DNA from: Steinernema hermaphroditum
Lineage: Eukaryota > Nematoda > Chromadorea > Rhabditida > Steinernematidae
Assembly: GCA_030435675.1 (NCBI GenBank)
Contig: CM059623.1
Coordinates: 1,018,012 to 1,082,011 of the forward strand
Direction of reading: 5' to 3'
DNA: 64,000 bases
In this document: positions 51,239 through 61,084 of the stretch, piece by piece
Layout of the letters: the number at the start of each line of letters is the position of its first letter
Position numbering within the stretch: the first letter of the stretch is position 1
Translations under genes and position numbers: made by a program
The notes under the pieces: generated by a model
Databases searched by the model: none
Seen by the model: only the letters and a program-made list of their open reading frames with translations
What the model was told of the DNA's origin: nothing

Positions 51239-51366
51239 ATTTTGATCGAATTAGTTTGGCTACTGAAATGCAGTGAAGATGAAGCGGATGAAAGCGGTGG
51301 AAAATCAACCTATCTGTGGCAAACAACCCATACATGACCTCAATGGTGCGTTCTGGAGTGAATGGT

Positions 51367-51576
51367 TCACAAAACACTTGCCTTCTCTAATTTGAGAAGA
51401 AGCTGACTCATAATCTGCTGCTTTCTGCATGTTTGCTCTCTGTTTTGGATACAAAAGCGGAGCTGAGGCTGAGATTCGACGCCTTCATTTACTTCATCCT
51501 CTTCTGTGACAGCAAGCGATTCATCGCCTGGACAGTCATCTTGAACATCCTTCTCCTGCTTCATCATCATTGTCAT
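51367..51576 (-). CDS. Small acidic ORF, possible short gene or upstream exon
   Basis: A 69-codon minus-strand frame from ATG 51576 encodes an acidic, Gln/Glu-rich peptide with a helical LLLKLEK end. The sequence GAGAAG|GCAAGT at its end is a textbook GC-type donor, but joining it in phase to the membrane-protein exon meets a stop. It may be a small gene of its own, a 5' exon with another partner, or chance. Confidence 0.25.
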   Translation of the reverse strand: MTMMMKQEKDVQDDCPGDESLAVTEEDEVNEGVESQPQLRFCIQNREQTCRKQQIMSQLLLKLEKASVL

Positions 51577-51736
51577 CTACTTCTACTCCCTCCTAGAAAG
51601 CGCTTGCCCTCTTAGTCTTCTACTTCCACCGATCTATTCACATTCCCAAACACTTTTGCTACAAACTTATATTATATTTACAATATTCACAAACATTTAC
51701 AAAATACAACACATAACATTACCACGCATAAATTGT

Positions 51737-52492
51737 TCATTTAAAGCCGCGATCCTTGTTCCACAGCCTGCAGCCATAATCTTTCAAGTCCTTCATGCAT
51801 ACCAGCGCGAAGTATATCAAGTAGCTTCCGAAGACGATGACAAAGCATTGCGCAATGAAGGAGAAGCTGCGCAAAACCCAAAACGTCGCGTCCTGCGTAA
51901 TATCAGAAGATCCTCCAGGATGGACAAAGACGATATCGCGAGCGTTGAAGTAGATAACGTGAATATTCACGTACACAATGCCCACAAACTAAAAGGACAA
52001 CATGAAGTGCAGTAGTCAGCGACTTTTGAACGTACCACAGAGGAGATGTACACCCAGATGATGTTGGGATGGATGTTGCGGCAAACGACGAGGAGCAGAC
52101 ATAGGCCGCCGACGAGTTGCAGAAAGCCGACGCATCCTTCAAAAAGGCTGAAAAATCCTTGCTCTTCGAGATAAACAATCGCACCGACGATTCCTAGCGT
52201 CCCGCAAACGAATCCCAAGAGACCAGCGAGTACGGCGCCAGACTATAACAATGGATAAATGTGAGGGAAAAGAATATCTTACCGTGTAAGTACACATTCC
52301 AAAGCAGCATATTCCTTCTCCAAAGTGGGACCCTTCAGAATACTCAGACTGTTCAGTAGGCATGGGCGAGTCCGTTTCGGGTTGGACAGAAATCCGTGAA
52401 CCTCCAGATTTAGCAGAAACTCCGGAATCTTTGGTTTTAACAAACCCGGAATCCTTTGGTTTAACAGAAATATGGGAATATTCAGGTGTCAT
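51737..52492 (-). CDS. Tetraspan membrane protein, nematode family (copy A)
   Basis: Exons 52283-52492, 52036-52242 and 51737-51988 give 222 aa from ATG 52492. The hydrophilic N-terminus is Ser/Lys-rich with a repeated KxKDSG pattern and ends in a cysteine motif (CCFGMCTYT), directly followed by the first of four hydrophobic segments. The phrase NIHPNIIWVYISSV closes the third segment. A glycosylation-poor loop and a fourth segment (FVIVFGSYLIYFALVC) end in a short basic tail. Exon 2 is 207 nt, as in copy B. Function unknown. Confidence 0.82.
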
Positions 52493-52712
52493 CGCAAAAG
52501 ACGACCGATCACCAAGTGACAAATGAGATCAACTGGAAGAGACCAGACAACTGCGACATATGTAGGCGGTGCCCGGTCTAGTTTTGAGGCAAAAGTACAA
52601 ATTTTGTAGCGCGATTCCAAATGAACTCGAATACGTGATGCTTAAAATAAAACAAATCACAAATCCATGGAATGAGGCACACTATTCATCAATCCACGCT
52701 TCTACCCCGTAC

Positions 52713-53374
52713 TTATTTCGGAACACGAAATGTCGACAACTTTTTCTTACACTTGAAGGCAGTGTAAATGAAGAAAGTCGCGAGTGCAATGTGAACGAGC
52801 TCAGCAATAACCAAAATGATGTACATAATGATTGGATCCGGATGGTTACGAGGTACTTTCGACGAGTCAAAGTAGGCGGACACATAGGAGTACGTAGAAA
52901 AATCAGGACCGATAACGACGGCATGCACGATTCCATAGACCACCGTCGCCATCTGAACAGTCGATTCGTTTGATAAAAAGGCAACAGTGACGCTTACAAT
53001 GCTGCCAACGTAGACCCAGATTGCAGGATGACGGATCTTCTGGAAAATGGCGAGAAGAAAACACACAGCGCCGATGATCTCAAGAATGGCGATGATAAGG
53101 GCAATGGTTCCAAAATCAATGTGATCAGAAATGCGGGTTACACCCTCCAAGCCCAACGCAAAACCGCTTATAAGACTGAGAACGGCAACGATGACACCGC
53201 AAGACTAAAATATCTGTATGAGTGAGTCGAAAGACGTCCGGATCTTACCTTGTAACTGCATCCGCAGCAGCATTTATCGTTGATGATGACGTAGTGCGAT
53301 ATTGACGATGGCGGCGAATCCGGACGGTCGGGCGCTTGACAGTCGGAAGAACGCGTGCTGCTCTCAGAAACCAT
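52713..53374 (-). CDS. Tetraspan membrane protein, nematode family (copy B)
   Basis: Exons 53249-53374, 52998-53204 and 52713-52952 give 190 aa. The N-terminal exon ends CCCGCSYK; the core has KIRHPAIWVYVGSI and a final KCKKKLSTF tail like that of copy C. The 48-nt intron after GSI has no in-frame stop, so a read-through isoform with 16 more residues is possible, but copies A and C have introns at the same place. It lies about 220 nt upstream of copy A on the same strand. Confidence 0.82.
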
Positions 53375-53580
53375 AGTGTAGTCGACCGATCGGCCGTTCA
53401 CCGCTACCACCAAGTGAAGCCGCGCGCTGCGCTAAATGTATCTCGACTGGTTCTGTACGGATGGTAAACGTCGCAGTAGTAATCGTAGACGTCTTGACGG
53501 ATACGTTGAAGTTTCGCCTTCAGTGAGACTCCGTCGCCACTCACTGATCGGTCGTCTTCCGCACTCCGCTCGACTCTGTG

Positions 53581-54165
53581 ATGTCTTCCATGTCTTCTTC
53601 CATACGACAGGACACATGCCTATGTGGATGCACCTACTTTGTACGTTTTTCAATGTTTTCTTCTTTGCATGGGGCAGAAATATTTCAGTGTGGCGGTAAG
53701 ACCATCGGCATTCTCAGCATCCTCGCCGCCTCATCGCAGATATTCATGGGCCTCCTATCCTTCATGTCCTTGCGGCAACTTTATCACATTGGCTACATGG
53801 CAACCGCGGTTTTGTTCCTCGTCGGCTGCATATGCCTTCTAGTCTCTGTTTTCGGCAAGATCAATCCTGACATCATCTGGGTCTACATCGTCAGCTGTGT
53901 GAGCGATATCGTTGTTGCTTTTGGTACTAAAAGTGTTGTTTAGATTCTGACCTTCTTGGCCCACACTCTCGATGTCATCCTGTATGCTATTGAGAAATTT
54001 GAAACGAACTTTTCAATTGGAACGGTTACCACGATGGCTGCTAGTTGGCTCGTTGTCGCAGGATTCACGACCTTTTTTATCTACATTGCCGTCAAGTGTA
54101 AGAAGTCACTGGAGGCATTGCGGAAGTCACGGATGCGCGGAAGCAGATCTAATGACCTTATGTAG
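53581..54165 (+). CDS. Tetraspan membrane protein, nematode family (copy C)
   Basis: Exons 53581-53640, 53689-53898 and 53944-54165 give 163 aa. The short cytosolic start ends CLCGCTYF, then four membrane segments with FGKINPDIIWVYIVSC and a KCKKSLEALRKSRMRG tail. It is divergent from copy B, with about 200 nt between start codons, so the pair may share a promoter. The exon-intron layout is identical in all three copies. Confidence 0.82.
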
Positions 54166-54326
54166 AATAAAATCTCGTTCGCTGATCGAAACTGTCTTCA
54201 ATTTTGCATGTTTTCCTTTTACGACTTACCGTATGTGGATCGACATGGCAACCCCACGTTTTTCTGTCAAAATTCACACTTTAAAATACGAACGCCAACT
54301 ACGAAATCATCAATCGTCGAACCCAT

Positions 54327-55220
54327 ATGAAAGGAGACAAGGCGTTCGCCTCTCTCTCCGTCGACATCATCGCCGACGTCGTCGTACAAGTCGCTAATGA
54401 GTCAAGATATGGACAACCTGTGGACCACTTCGATCTCTTGCGGCCATTAGCGCGTCTCAAGGGCCAATGGGGAGACCATGTAAAGGGTATAAGGATCCTC
54501 AGACTCTCCCCATTGGGCATCAGTGCAGAAGCGTTGTGTCGCCAAACGAGCACGACTCTGCCTTTCGAAGAGTGCTCAAAGGCGCCTTTTGGATGCGTTT
54601 CCGACGCCCAGCTGTGCTTACCCTGTAATATCCCCTTGGAGCATATCATCCCCATTCTCCCACACTGCTACGAACGCCTTCACTTGAACATCCAACAGGC
54701 TGGAAACCTCGATTCACTTCTGGCGTCGTTCACAAACCGATTCTCCGAAGTCCGTTTGGACGCTAACTCGTTACACGAACGTGATCAGGAAAGTGTCCGA
54801 CGCTTCTTCGTCCATCTTTTGAGGTCGAAGCACCTGAGAGTCCTTAAGTTCAACTTTCCCATTAACGAGACTACCGAAAAAGAGTTGCTCGCCTTGTGTC
54901 TCCGAGACCAGTTGCAACTTCTAGAGACAAACTCCATAGTCAGCTTAGGTTTCGTCAGGAGATTAGAGCAGGACTGGGAGGAAAAGAGACATTTCCGGAC
55001 CCCGAGGGAAGAGCTCCGATTCCAAGTGGACAGGAAGTCGCACGAGGCACTGAGAAAGAAGGCGGACAACCTGTGGGGAACCGTCAGGCGGCATGGCATC
55101 GTGAAACGTAGGCAGCTCAACGTCAGGGTCGTCGATGTGCTGACCGAGGAACGTGATGCGCAGGGGAAACGTATAAGTGAATACGGAGTAGAGTGGACAA
55201 GCCGAAACATGGATATCTAA
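54327..55220 (+). CDS. F-box-like protein, lineage-specific, one exon
   Basis: An uninterrupted frame of 297 aa. The N-terminus FASLSVDIIADVVVQVANES has the hydrophobic spacing of an F-box helix (LP..II.DV), and the rest is leucine-rich with LRxLKFNFP-type strands, as in F-box proteins with degenerate repeats. If so it would bind SKP1 and select substrates for an SCF ubiquitin ligase. A SKP1-like gene lies 450 bp downstream in the opposite direction. Family assignment is by pattern only. Confidence 0.65.
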   Translation: MKGDKAFASLSVDIIADVVVQVANESRYGQPVDHFDLLRPLARLKGQWGDHVKGIRILRLSPLGISAEALCRQTSTTLPFEECSKAPFGCVSDAQLCLPCNIPLEHIIPILPHCYERLHLNIQQAGNLDSLLASFTNRFSEVRLDANSLHERDQESVRRFFVHLLRSKHLRVLKFNFPINETTEKELLALCLRDQLQLLETNSIVSLGFVRRLEQDWEEKRHFRTPREELRFQVDRKSHEALRKKADNLWGTVRRHGIVKRRQLNVRVVDVLTEERDAQGKRISEYGVEWTSRNMDI

Positions 55221-55669
55221 CTGATTTTATAAGAAGCTGTTAAACCGTTTCTTGTGATAAGATGGAAGAATCTGTTACACATTTCTCATACAGACTATCC
55301 GCCTTCTCCACTCTCTTAAACCCTCTATATGCACTCTAATTCATGCCATCTTCAGGCTACAGAATTTGTTATACAGCATATTACAAAACCCTCCATAGAC
55401 ATGTACTGCAGTATCTGTCTATCTGTCTACCGTAGTCATTTTGTAGTGTGGAGCCGGTGTGAAGCGGTGGGAAAATGAAATTTCAACATCCTCATACGGA
55501 ATGACAAAGACTACTACGAACCTGGCGACATAATCGAAGGAAACGTCGTTTACTTTGTCCGCAGAAGCATGTACTGCGAGGTCTTTTAGAAAGTAACGTG
55601 TGTGAGTTTTGGATGGGGGAAGAACATATTAGGAAGGATACACTCCAAGAAAGAAGGGCGAAGGGAAGC
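55221..55669. other. Spacer between convergent F-box-like and SKP1-like genes
   Basis: No gene. TGTCTA/TCTACCGTAG words occur at about 55400-55435. Confidence 0.4.
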
Positions 55670-56178
55670 TCAGTTGTCAGCCTCGGCACGACCTCTCTTT
55701 TCGGCGGATTCGCCTTCGTCAGCCTCTCCGTCGGCGGCAGCGTTCTTCCGCACGTCCTTCTCCAACGGGATGTCGAGCCATTTCGACATCTCCTCGGCCG
55801 TCTTCCCCTCCAGGCTGTTGGCTGTGTACTTGACGAGTGTGTCGATGAAGTCCGGCATCTCGAGGTAGTAGGCGGCGTTGATGATGGCCGCCAGCTTCAG
55901 CCGAGGCTTCTGTTTGTCCAGGAGCTCTGTGTCCTCCTTGGCGACATTCCGTTCCGGAAACGGTGGGTCTGGCGGTCGTCCTCCGAGCGGGGCTCTTCCC
56001 CCTCGTGCATCCGCAGCCAGTCGACGATCGCCTCCAGGGCTTCGGCGGCGATCGAGGGCATCGGGATCGCATCCTCGGGGAGTGCGTCATCGTCAAAGCC
56101 CAGGTCGCCCATCATCGTCTTCAGAAGGTTCGCCTTCCGGAAATCCTTCTTCTGCAGCAAGTGGAGCATTGTATCCAC
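55670..56178 (-). pseudogene. SKP1-related gene with an internal frameshift
   Basis: The first part (from about 56178) reads TMMGDLGFDDD...IPMPS and IVDWLRMHEGEEP, matching the SKP1 BTB/POZ-type half. The second part reads KLAAIINAAYYLEMPDFIDT and SLEGKTAEEMSKWLDIP, matching the SKP1 C-terminal F-box-binding half. The two halves are in different frames; the switch falls between about 55950 and 55985 and no GT-AG intron can bridge it. The first exon (KLxSxDG part) was not found: the T of the acceptor TTTCAG|TG implies an upstream exon ending in one base of a codon. Either a young pseudogene, an assembly error or a frameshifted gene. Confidence 0.65.
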
Positions 56179-56367
56179 TGAAATCTCTATTGTACATCTT
56201 CTTTTCTCTTAACCGAGGATCGATGGGAAGGTGAAATGGAAGAATCGCCTCCCGAATGGCGTATTACGGTAGGCTCAGGGGCGCTCAAAGGCATTCTCAT
56301 AAGGATTTATTTGGAATGAGCATAATATACACCGAACCATTCAATAAATATATCACATCTACTTTCG

Positions 56368-58325
56368 TCACTCCTCTTCTCTTTCTTCTCTTTCCTTGAG
56401 CTCTGAAATCACAATTGTAGAATTAACAATCCAAATCCGACTTACTTTTTGAGCAGACACACAGAGCGATGGCCAAAACAACCGTAGTGTGAAAAAGGCA
56501 TCCAACAGCCACGCAAAGAGCAATAATCACAGGATTCGAGAAGTCCCAATAGGTCAAAAAGGTGTTCAAATCGAATGGCATCGTAGTGTTCGAAGTAGTG
56601 TTCGAAGTAGCGTTCGTAGTAGCAATCGTAGAGTTGTAGTTTGGAGTGGTTCCGAAAAATCTCTGATGGATGTCGGACTTGACTTCCGATGTCGTTGTCA
56701 TTTCTTCATTATTCCCTGTCGAATCACTTCTTCCCGGAAATTCGTGAGGGTGGGAACCGGACTCTTGCGGAAATTCAGGAGGATGAGAGCTGGACTCTTC
56801 CGGAAATTTCTGAGGGTGGGAACCGGACTCTTGCGGAAATTCCTGAGGGTAGGAACCGGACTCCTTCGGAAATTTCTGAGGGTAGGAGCCGGACTCCTCC
56901 GGAAATTTCTGAGGATAGGAACCGGACTCCTCCGGAAATTTCTGAGGGTGGGAACCGGACTCTTCCGGAACTTCTGCGGGTCGGTTCGGACTCTTCTGAA
57001 ACTGCCGATGAAAAACAATGATAGGTATCACATACCATAGGCTCAACAGAGAGTGAGAAAGGCTTTCCACATTTATTAATCTGCGCCATGTCGGAGTTCG
57101 TGAGATCGGACGCTTTCTTGAACTCCTCGTGAAGAGTTTGAGCCTCCTTGTCATGTTGGAGAAGTTGTCCGTTTTTCGCACTGTTCAGCGCCAATCTACA
57201 GAAGTCGTTTGTCTTCTTGGTCCACACAGTTTCAGGATTCGCCTGAAAATAATGTAGATCTTATGCTTGCTACTCAACAATCATTGCTACCGTTATCACT
57301 GCATTAGTCTGCATCTTTTGGAAAGTTTCCCAGCACTGGGGATTTGGAAAATATTGATGATAAGCGCAGTATGGGTTTCTCGTGCAAATGTAACGGTGGA
57401 GATCCTCGACAAGGCGTCTCGTTGTTTTGTTGAACTGAACAGATTTCAAAGTAACGGCGAGTCAGATACACAATCACATACCCATTGAAAGTCCTCAAAA
57501 AGCTGAACTTCTTCGCAGTACACGTTAAACAGTCTAGCCGTACGATCATCGTAGTCGGTTTGGACAACTGCTCCGAACGGGTCTTTATACTGAGCATGAC
57601 CGCGAACCTTCGTATAATCGACATCGGTGGCAGAAGATTCTTGTTCTCCGGTCTACAGCCAAATTCGTAGTAAAAAAAAACAAAACTTGACTTACCAATG
57701 AGCCCCAGTAAAGCCGGCTCACGTAGCCGCAGCGTTTAATCCTTTCTTTATCGGACTCGGTAAGAAGACTTAATTGCCCCTTAAAATAATCGTGCCACAT
57801 CTTGATGCTGTTTGCATCCACTCGTAACTGCAATCCCGAGTTCCGATATAGGATCATCGCCCACAAACAGAAATTGTCCACAGTCGCCGCCAAGTTCGCT
57901 TCTGATCGTGTCTGAAATATTAGTAGAAATTTTAAAGGTCGCTGTTATCAACAACTTACAGCGACAGGCACCGTTGACTTCAATTCGGTATAATTGCGAC
58001 TGCATTCGTCAAAAGGAACGTTTTCACCGAAATTTAGAGCGTCACGATTCCAATCGCTCTGTCGTTGCAGGACGAGATTCTTTATGCTGGGTAGGGTTTT
58101 CTCTGCCTCGTTAAACGCAGATGAATTGAACTGAAATGACAATGTCACGACATTTATAAGATCGGAACGTACCCATTGGAACTGATCGATGTAACCGACT
58201 TCGTCACAGAACGCCTTTTTCAACTGAATGGTGTTCATACCGTACTGCGTACTGAAGTCATTCTGCGAATGTTGGTCAGCGACCGTGAAGTGCAGCAGCG
58301 CAAGAATGCCAAAAAGGAGGTGCAT
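56368..58325 (-). CDS. Secreted/type I membrane protein with duplicated ectodomain and PEESGS stalk
   Basis: Eight minus-strand exons (58173-58325, 57960-58130, 57696-57911, 57482-57652, 57300-57434, 57036-57242, 56446 to about 56995, 56368-56402) give about 545 aa. Signal peptide MHLLFGILALLHFTVAD; then two copies of a ~150-residue unit, each with xxFCDEV/VYCEEV...FQWFN, a central Cys, FCxxA, and SDxxxIxxCG; then about eight 11-residue PEESGSxPQKF repeats, a Thr/Asn-rich stalk with N-glycosylation sites, one membrane helix (NPVIIALCVAVGCLFHTTVVLAIALCVC) and a short charged tail (KLKEREEREEE). This is a receptor- or mucin-like architecture. I do not recognise the ectodomain. It is paralogous to the gene at 61085-62083. 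Confidence 0.8.
56735..56985. repeat. 33-bp coding repeat (PEESGS stalk)
   Basis: About eight near-identical 33-bp units encode PEESGSH/YPQKF variants on the minus strand; all three frames stay open across them. Slippage or unequal exchange is likely. Confidence 0.75.
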
Positions 58326-59916
58326 TCCGTTTTCGAACCGACCAATCGGAGAGAGAGCAACTGATTCGAATGGGGAGTGGTGGTGTTCGCGGAGCTGTCT
58401 GGAGTAGCCATGTCAGAAGGCAGACAGTCTGAAATGGAACTGTCTGGAGTGAGACCGTCACGTATCAACAGCATGAAGAGCGAGAACGTAACATATCGCT
58501 CATTCATCATGCTGTGGTTGCAAAGAAATTTGTTTATGATTGGGCTGCGAGAGTTGCTGGCTGTTAGCAAACAGCTGCCGGACTGAAATCTAATCGATCA
58601 ATGGCTGCTCGCACGCGCCGTCCTTTCAAACTTCATGTTTCTGCAAGCGCTATGCTTACTTGATATCTTCGACTATTTCGAACTGAGCTTCTTTTAACCT
58701 CGTAATCGTGCTTCGACAGGACAACTTCTATCTGCTAGGCATGTGGTGCAACCGAGCAGCACGCCTGACAAAGCCAAAGGTTGGTGGAAGCAGTTTTTCG
58801 ACGAGGACTAGGTGGTAAAAGAATAAGAGGGGCCAAGAAGTCAGACATTGATATCGACAGTAAATAGCAGAACAAACAGGGAAATCTCGATTACTTTCTC
58901 TCCCCTAACGACTTTTCGGCATAGTATACTCGCCGTCAAAAAAAACAAAGTCCGCACGTTCGGTCAGCGTGCGTGTGGTCTCCCCGATTTACAAGGGAAA
59001 ACCGGAGTTGAGCATCATAGAAGCTCGATTTCTCTGCGCCTGTGGCGTTTCGTCGAAATCCGTCAAATACAAATTGTTCGTTAGTGGCCAGAGCGCCGCT
59101 CGTGCCAAATTTCGCTGCGAACCGTGCACTCTTTTCGTGCGAAAAAGTGTCTTTTCTCCGTGACTAGGTCTCATTTAGATGCTGCATAGATATTTCGGAA
59201 CTGTTTTATCGGCAAAATGGCAGCAATTCGTTCTGTATGCGATCACAATCTATCACCGATCGTGACGGTTACGGAATCTGACAGGTACGAGCATGCTATG
59301 AGAATCGAAGAATAGTCCGCTCTCTACGACAATGCACAAGTAGAGCTCATCTTGCATGATCCCGAACTATCAGATTTTGGCAGAAGCGAAGGTCTGCAAT
59401 AGATTGCGATCACATACCGGGGGAATGTTACCATTTTGCTCAGAAACCTGTCCTGAAATTTCCCTGTAACGTGAAAAATAGACTTAGTCACGGAGAAAAG
59501 ACACTTTTTCGCACGAAAAGAGCGCACGGTTCGCAGCGAAATTTGGCACAAGCGGCGCTCTGGACACTAGCGAACAACTTGTATTTGACGGATTTCGACG
59601 AAACGCCACAGGCGCAGAGAAATCGAGCTTCTATGATGCTCAAGTCAGGTTTTCCCTTGTAAATCGGGGAGACCACACGACGCTGACCGAACGTGCGGAC
59701 TTTGTTTTTTTTGACGGCGAGTATACACTCGATACACGAGGAAAAGAAATATTTGGGCCGAGTTATGGTCCAAAAAGACATCTAGAAAGCTCAGGAAAGT
59801 CATTCTACAGAGATTCCAAACAGGAGGTCGACTCCTGATTAAAATTTGATCAATTATTTGGTATATCAGAAAATGCTGTGAAGCTAACTTCGTAAAATCT
59901 CATACGCCAATTCCAG
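58326..59916. other. Spacer containing a large foldback repeat
   Basis: The first 80 bp duplicate the sequence upstream of the paralogue at 62.1 kb. The rest is mainly the foldback element at 58924-59726. No independent gene supported. Confidence 0.45.
58924..59726. mobile_element. 0.8-kb foldback element with ~330-bp inverted arms
   Basis: The left arm starts GTATACTCGCCGTC and the right arm ends with its exact complement. The outer ~245 bp of the arms differ at only a few bases; inner parts (around 59206-59250 and 59390-59440) are also complementary but more diverged. Each arm holds the same short frame (RFLCACGVSSKSVKYKLF, AKFRCEPC), with CxC and CxxC cysteine pairs; the left arm has a one-base insertion that breaks it upstream. 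This fits a foldback or Mutator-like non-autonomous element. Confidence 0.75.
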
Positions 59917-61020
59917 GAACTCGACGACGCTGAAGTCATCGACAAAGTGCTCGCCATCGAAGCAGCGCACTCCCGAGAATGGCTCAAAAACGGCAGCATT
60001 CTCTCCCGGCGCACGGCCGAGATATTCCGCGACTCTCCACAGTTCAAGCACTGGGCGGCTACCGTACCCAACGACATGGCTCGCCTTCCCTACGACATCG
60101 TGAAGGACGTTCTCGCGCAAGGAACCATCGACTGCCTCCAGGACTTGACCCACATCTCCGGACCTTGGTCGCAAGCGGCCGGAAGTGTGAAGATAACGAA
60201 GATTTACCATGGACAGCTCGTCGAGGTGACCCCAGAAGGCGAACACGAACGCCCCTTGAACCTCGACGCCGACAGTCATCTCTGCTTCAAGGAGACAACG
60301 CTGAACACCGTGGACTTCACTGACTACGTCGACTTGGCCCCGAGAATGTTCGAGAAGCTCTCGATCACCGGGTCCTACGGAGTGCCTGAAGAGCTCGAGG
60401 GGGTCTCTGAAGAAGTTCTCAGGGCCGTCGAAGAGGTCTTCTTCAACGCCCTCGGATCCAACTTCTCCTCAGTCTTTCTGTCATGGACTGATGGCCCGTA
60501 TCCTTGCCACGTCCAGGCTTTTCTCCTCAGAGCGATATACGGTCGCCACCTTCGGAAGCTGTGGATTCGCCTCGAGTCGGAAGACTCCCTCAAGCCACTG
60601 GAACATTTCCTCAAAAAAGAAAACTTCGAAATGCTTACGGTCGCCTCTGAACTACCGTATCCTTTCGCCGAATTTGTCCTGGCCCTGTGGAGGTCCAAAA
60701 CGTTCTTCCCGACGGCGAAACAGAAAATTGCTTTTAAGATCAGCGAAGCCACTTTCAAGGAAGCTATGGAGAAGTTTTTCGATTGGAACGAGTCCCAGGG
60801 ATTCTTTGGCGACAGCTACTTTTGGAGAAAGGAGATGCATCCAAGCGGAGAGGATCGCATCGCCGAGATCACTCTCATCAAGAAGCCAGGGTTCGAAGAG
60901 ACGCTATTTGAAGTGAACATCGTGCTCGAAGAGGGCACCGAAGACGATCTGGAGAACTGGAATGTTCCCAACGCCGGTGGTGGCGTTTCGTACGACGAAA
61001 GCGATTTCGACGATGATTAG
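59917..61020 (+). CDS. F-box-like protein, lineage-specific (5' end uncertain)
   Basis: The frame is open from the acceptor at 59916 (AATTCCAG) to the stop at 61020. Translation could begin at ATG 60076 (MARLPYDIVKDVLAQG, an F-box-like start) or, more likely, in an upstream exon not identified, since the residues before it (HSREWLKNGSILSRR) look coding. The body has no membrane segment and ends in an acidic tail (YDESDFDDD). It shares the one-exon, LPxDIV-start architecture with the gene at 54327-55220, though direct similarity is weak. Putative SCF substrate receptor; pattern-based. Confidence 0.65.
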   Translation, partial: ELDDAEVIDKVLAIEAAHSREWLKNGSILSRRTAEIFRDSPQFKHWAATVPNDMARLPYDIVKDVLAQGTIDCLQDLTHISGPWSQAAGSVKITKIYHGQLVEVTPEGEHERPLNLDADSHLCFKETTLNTVDFTDYVDLAPRMFEKLSITGSYGVPEELEGVSEEVLRAVEEVFFNALGSNFSSVFLSWTDGPYPCHVQAFLLRAIYGRHLRKLWIRLESEDSLKPLEHFLKKENFEMLTVASELPYPFAEFVLALWRSKTFFPTAKQKIAFKISEATFKEAMEKFFDWNESQGFFGDSYFWRKEMHPSGEDRIAEITLIKKPGFEETLFEVNIVLEEGTEDDLENWNVPNAGGGVSYDESDFDDD

Positions 61021-61043
61021 GCGGTGAACAAGTGTTCCTACTA

Positions 61044-61070
61044 TTTATTTGTTTGTTCTTCTGCAATAAA
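61044..61070. terminator. Overlapping convergent poly(A) signals
   Basis: AATAAA at 61065-61070 (+) serves the F-box-like gene; TTTATT at 61044-61049 is AATAAA on the minus strand for the paralogue ending at 61085. The two stops are only 65 bp apart, so the 3' UTRs must overlap. Confidence 0.65.
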
Positions 61071-61084
61071 AAGACAAAATCGAA

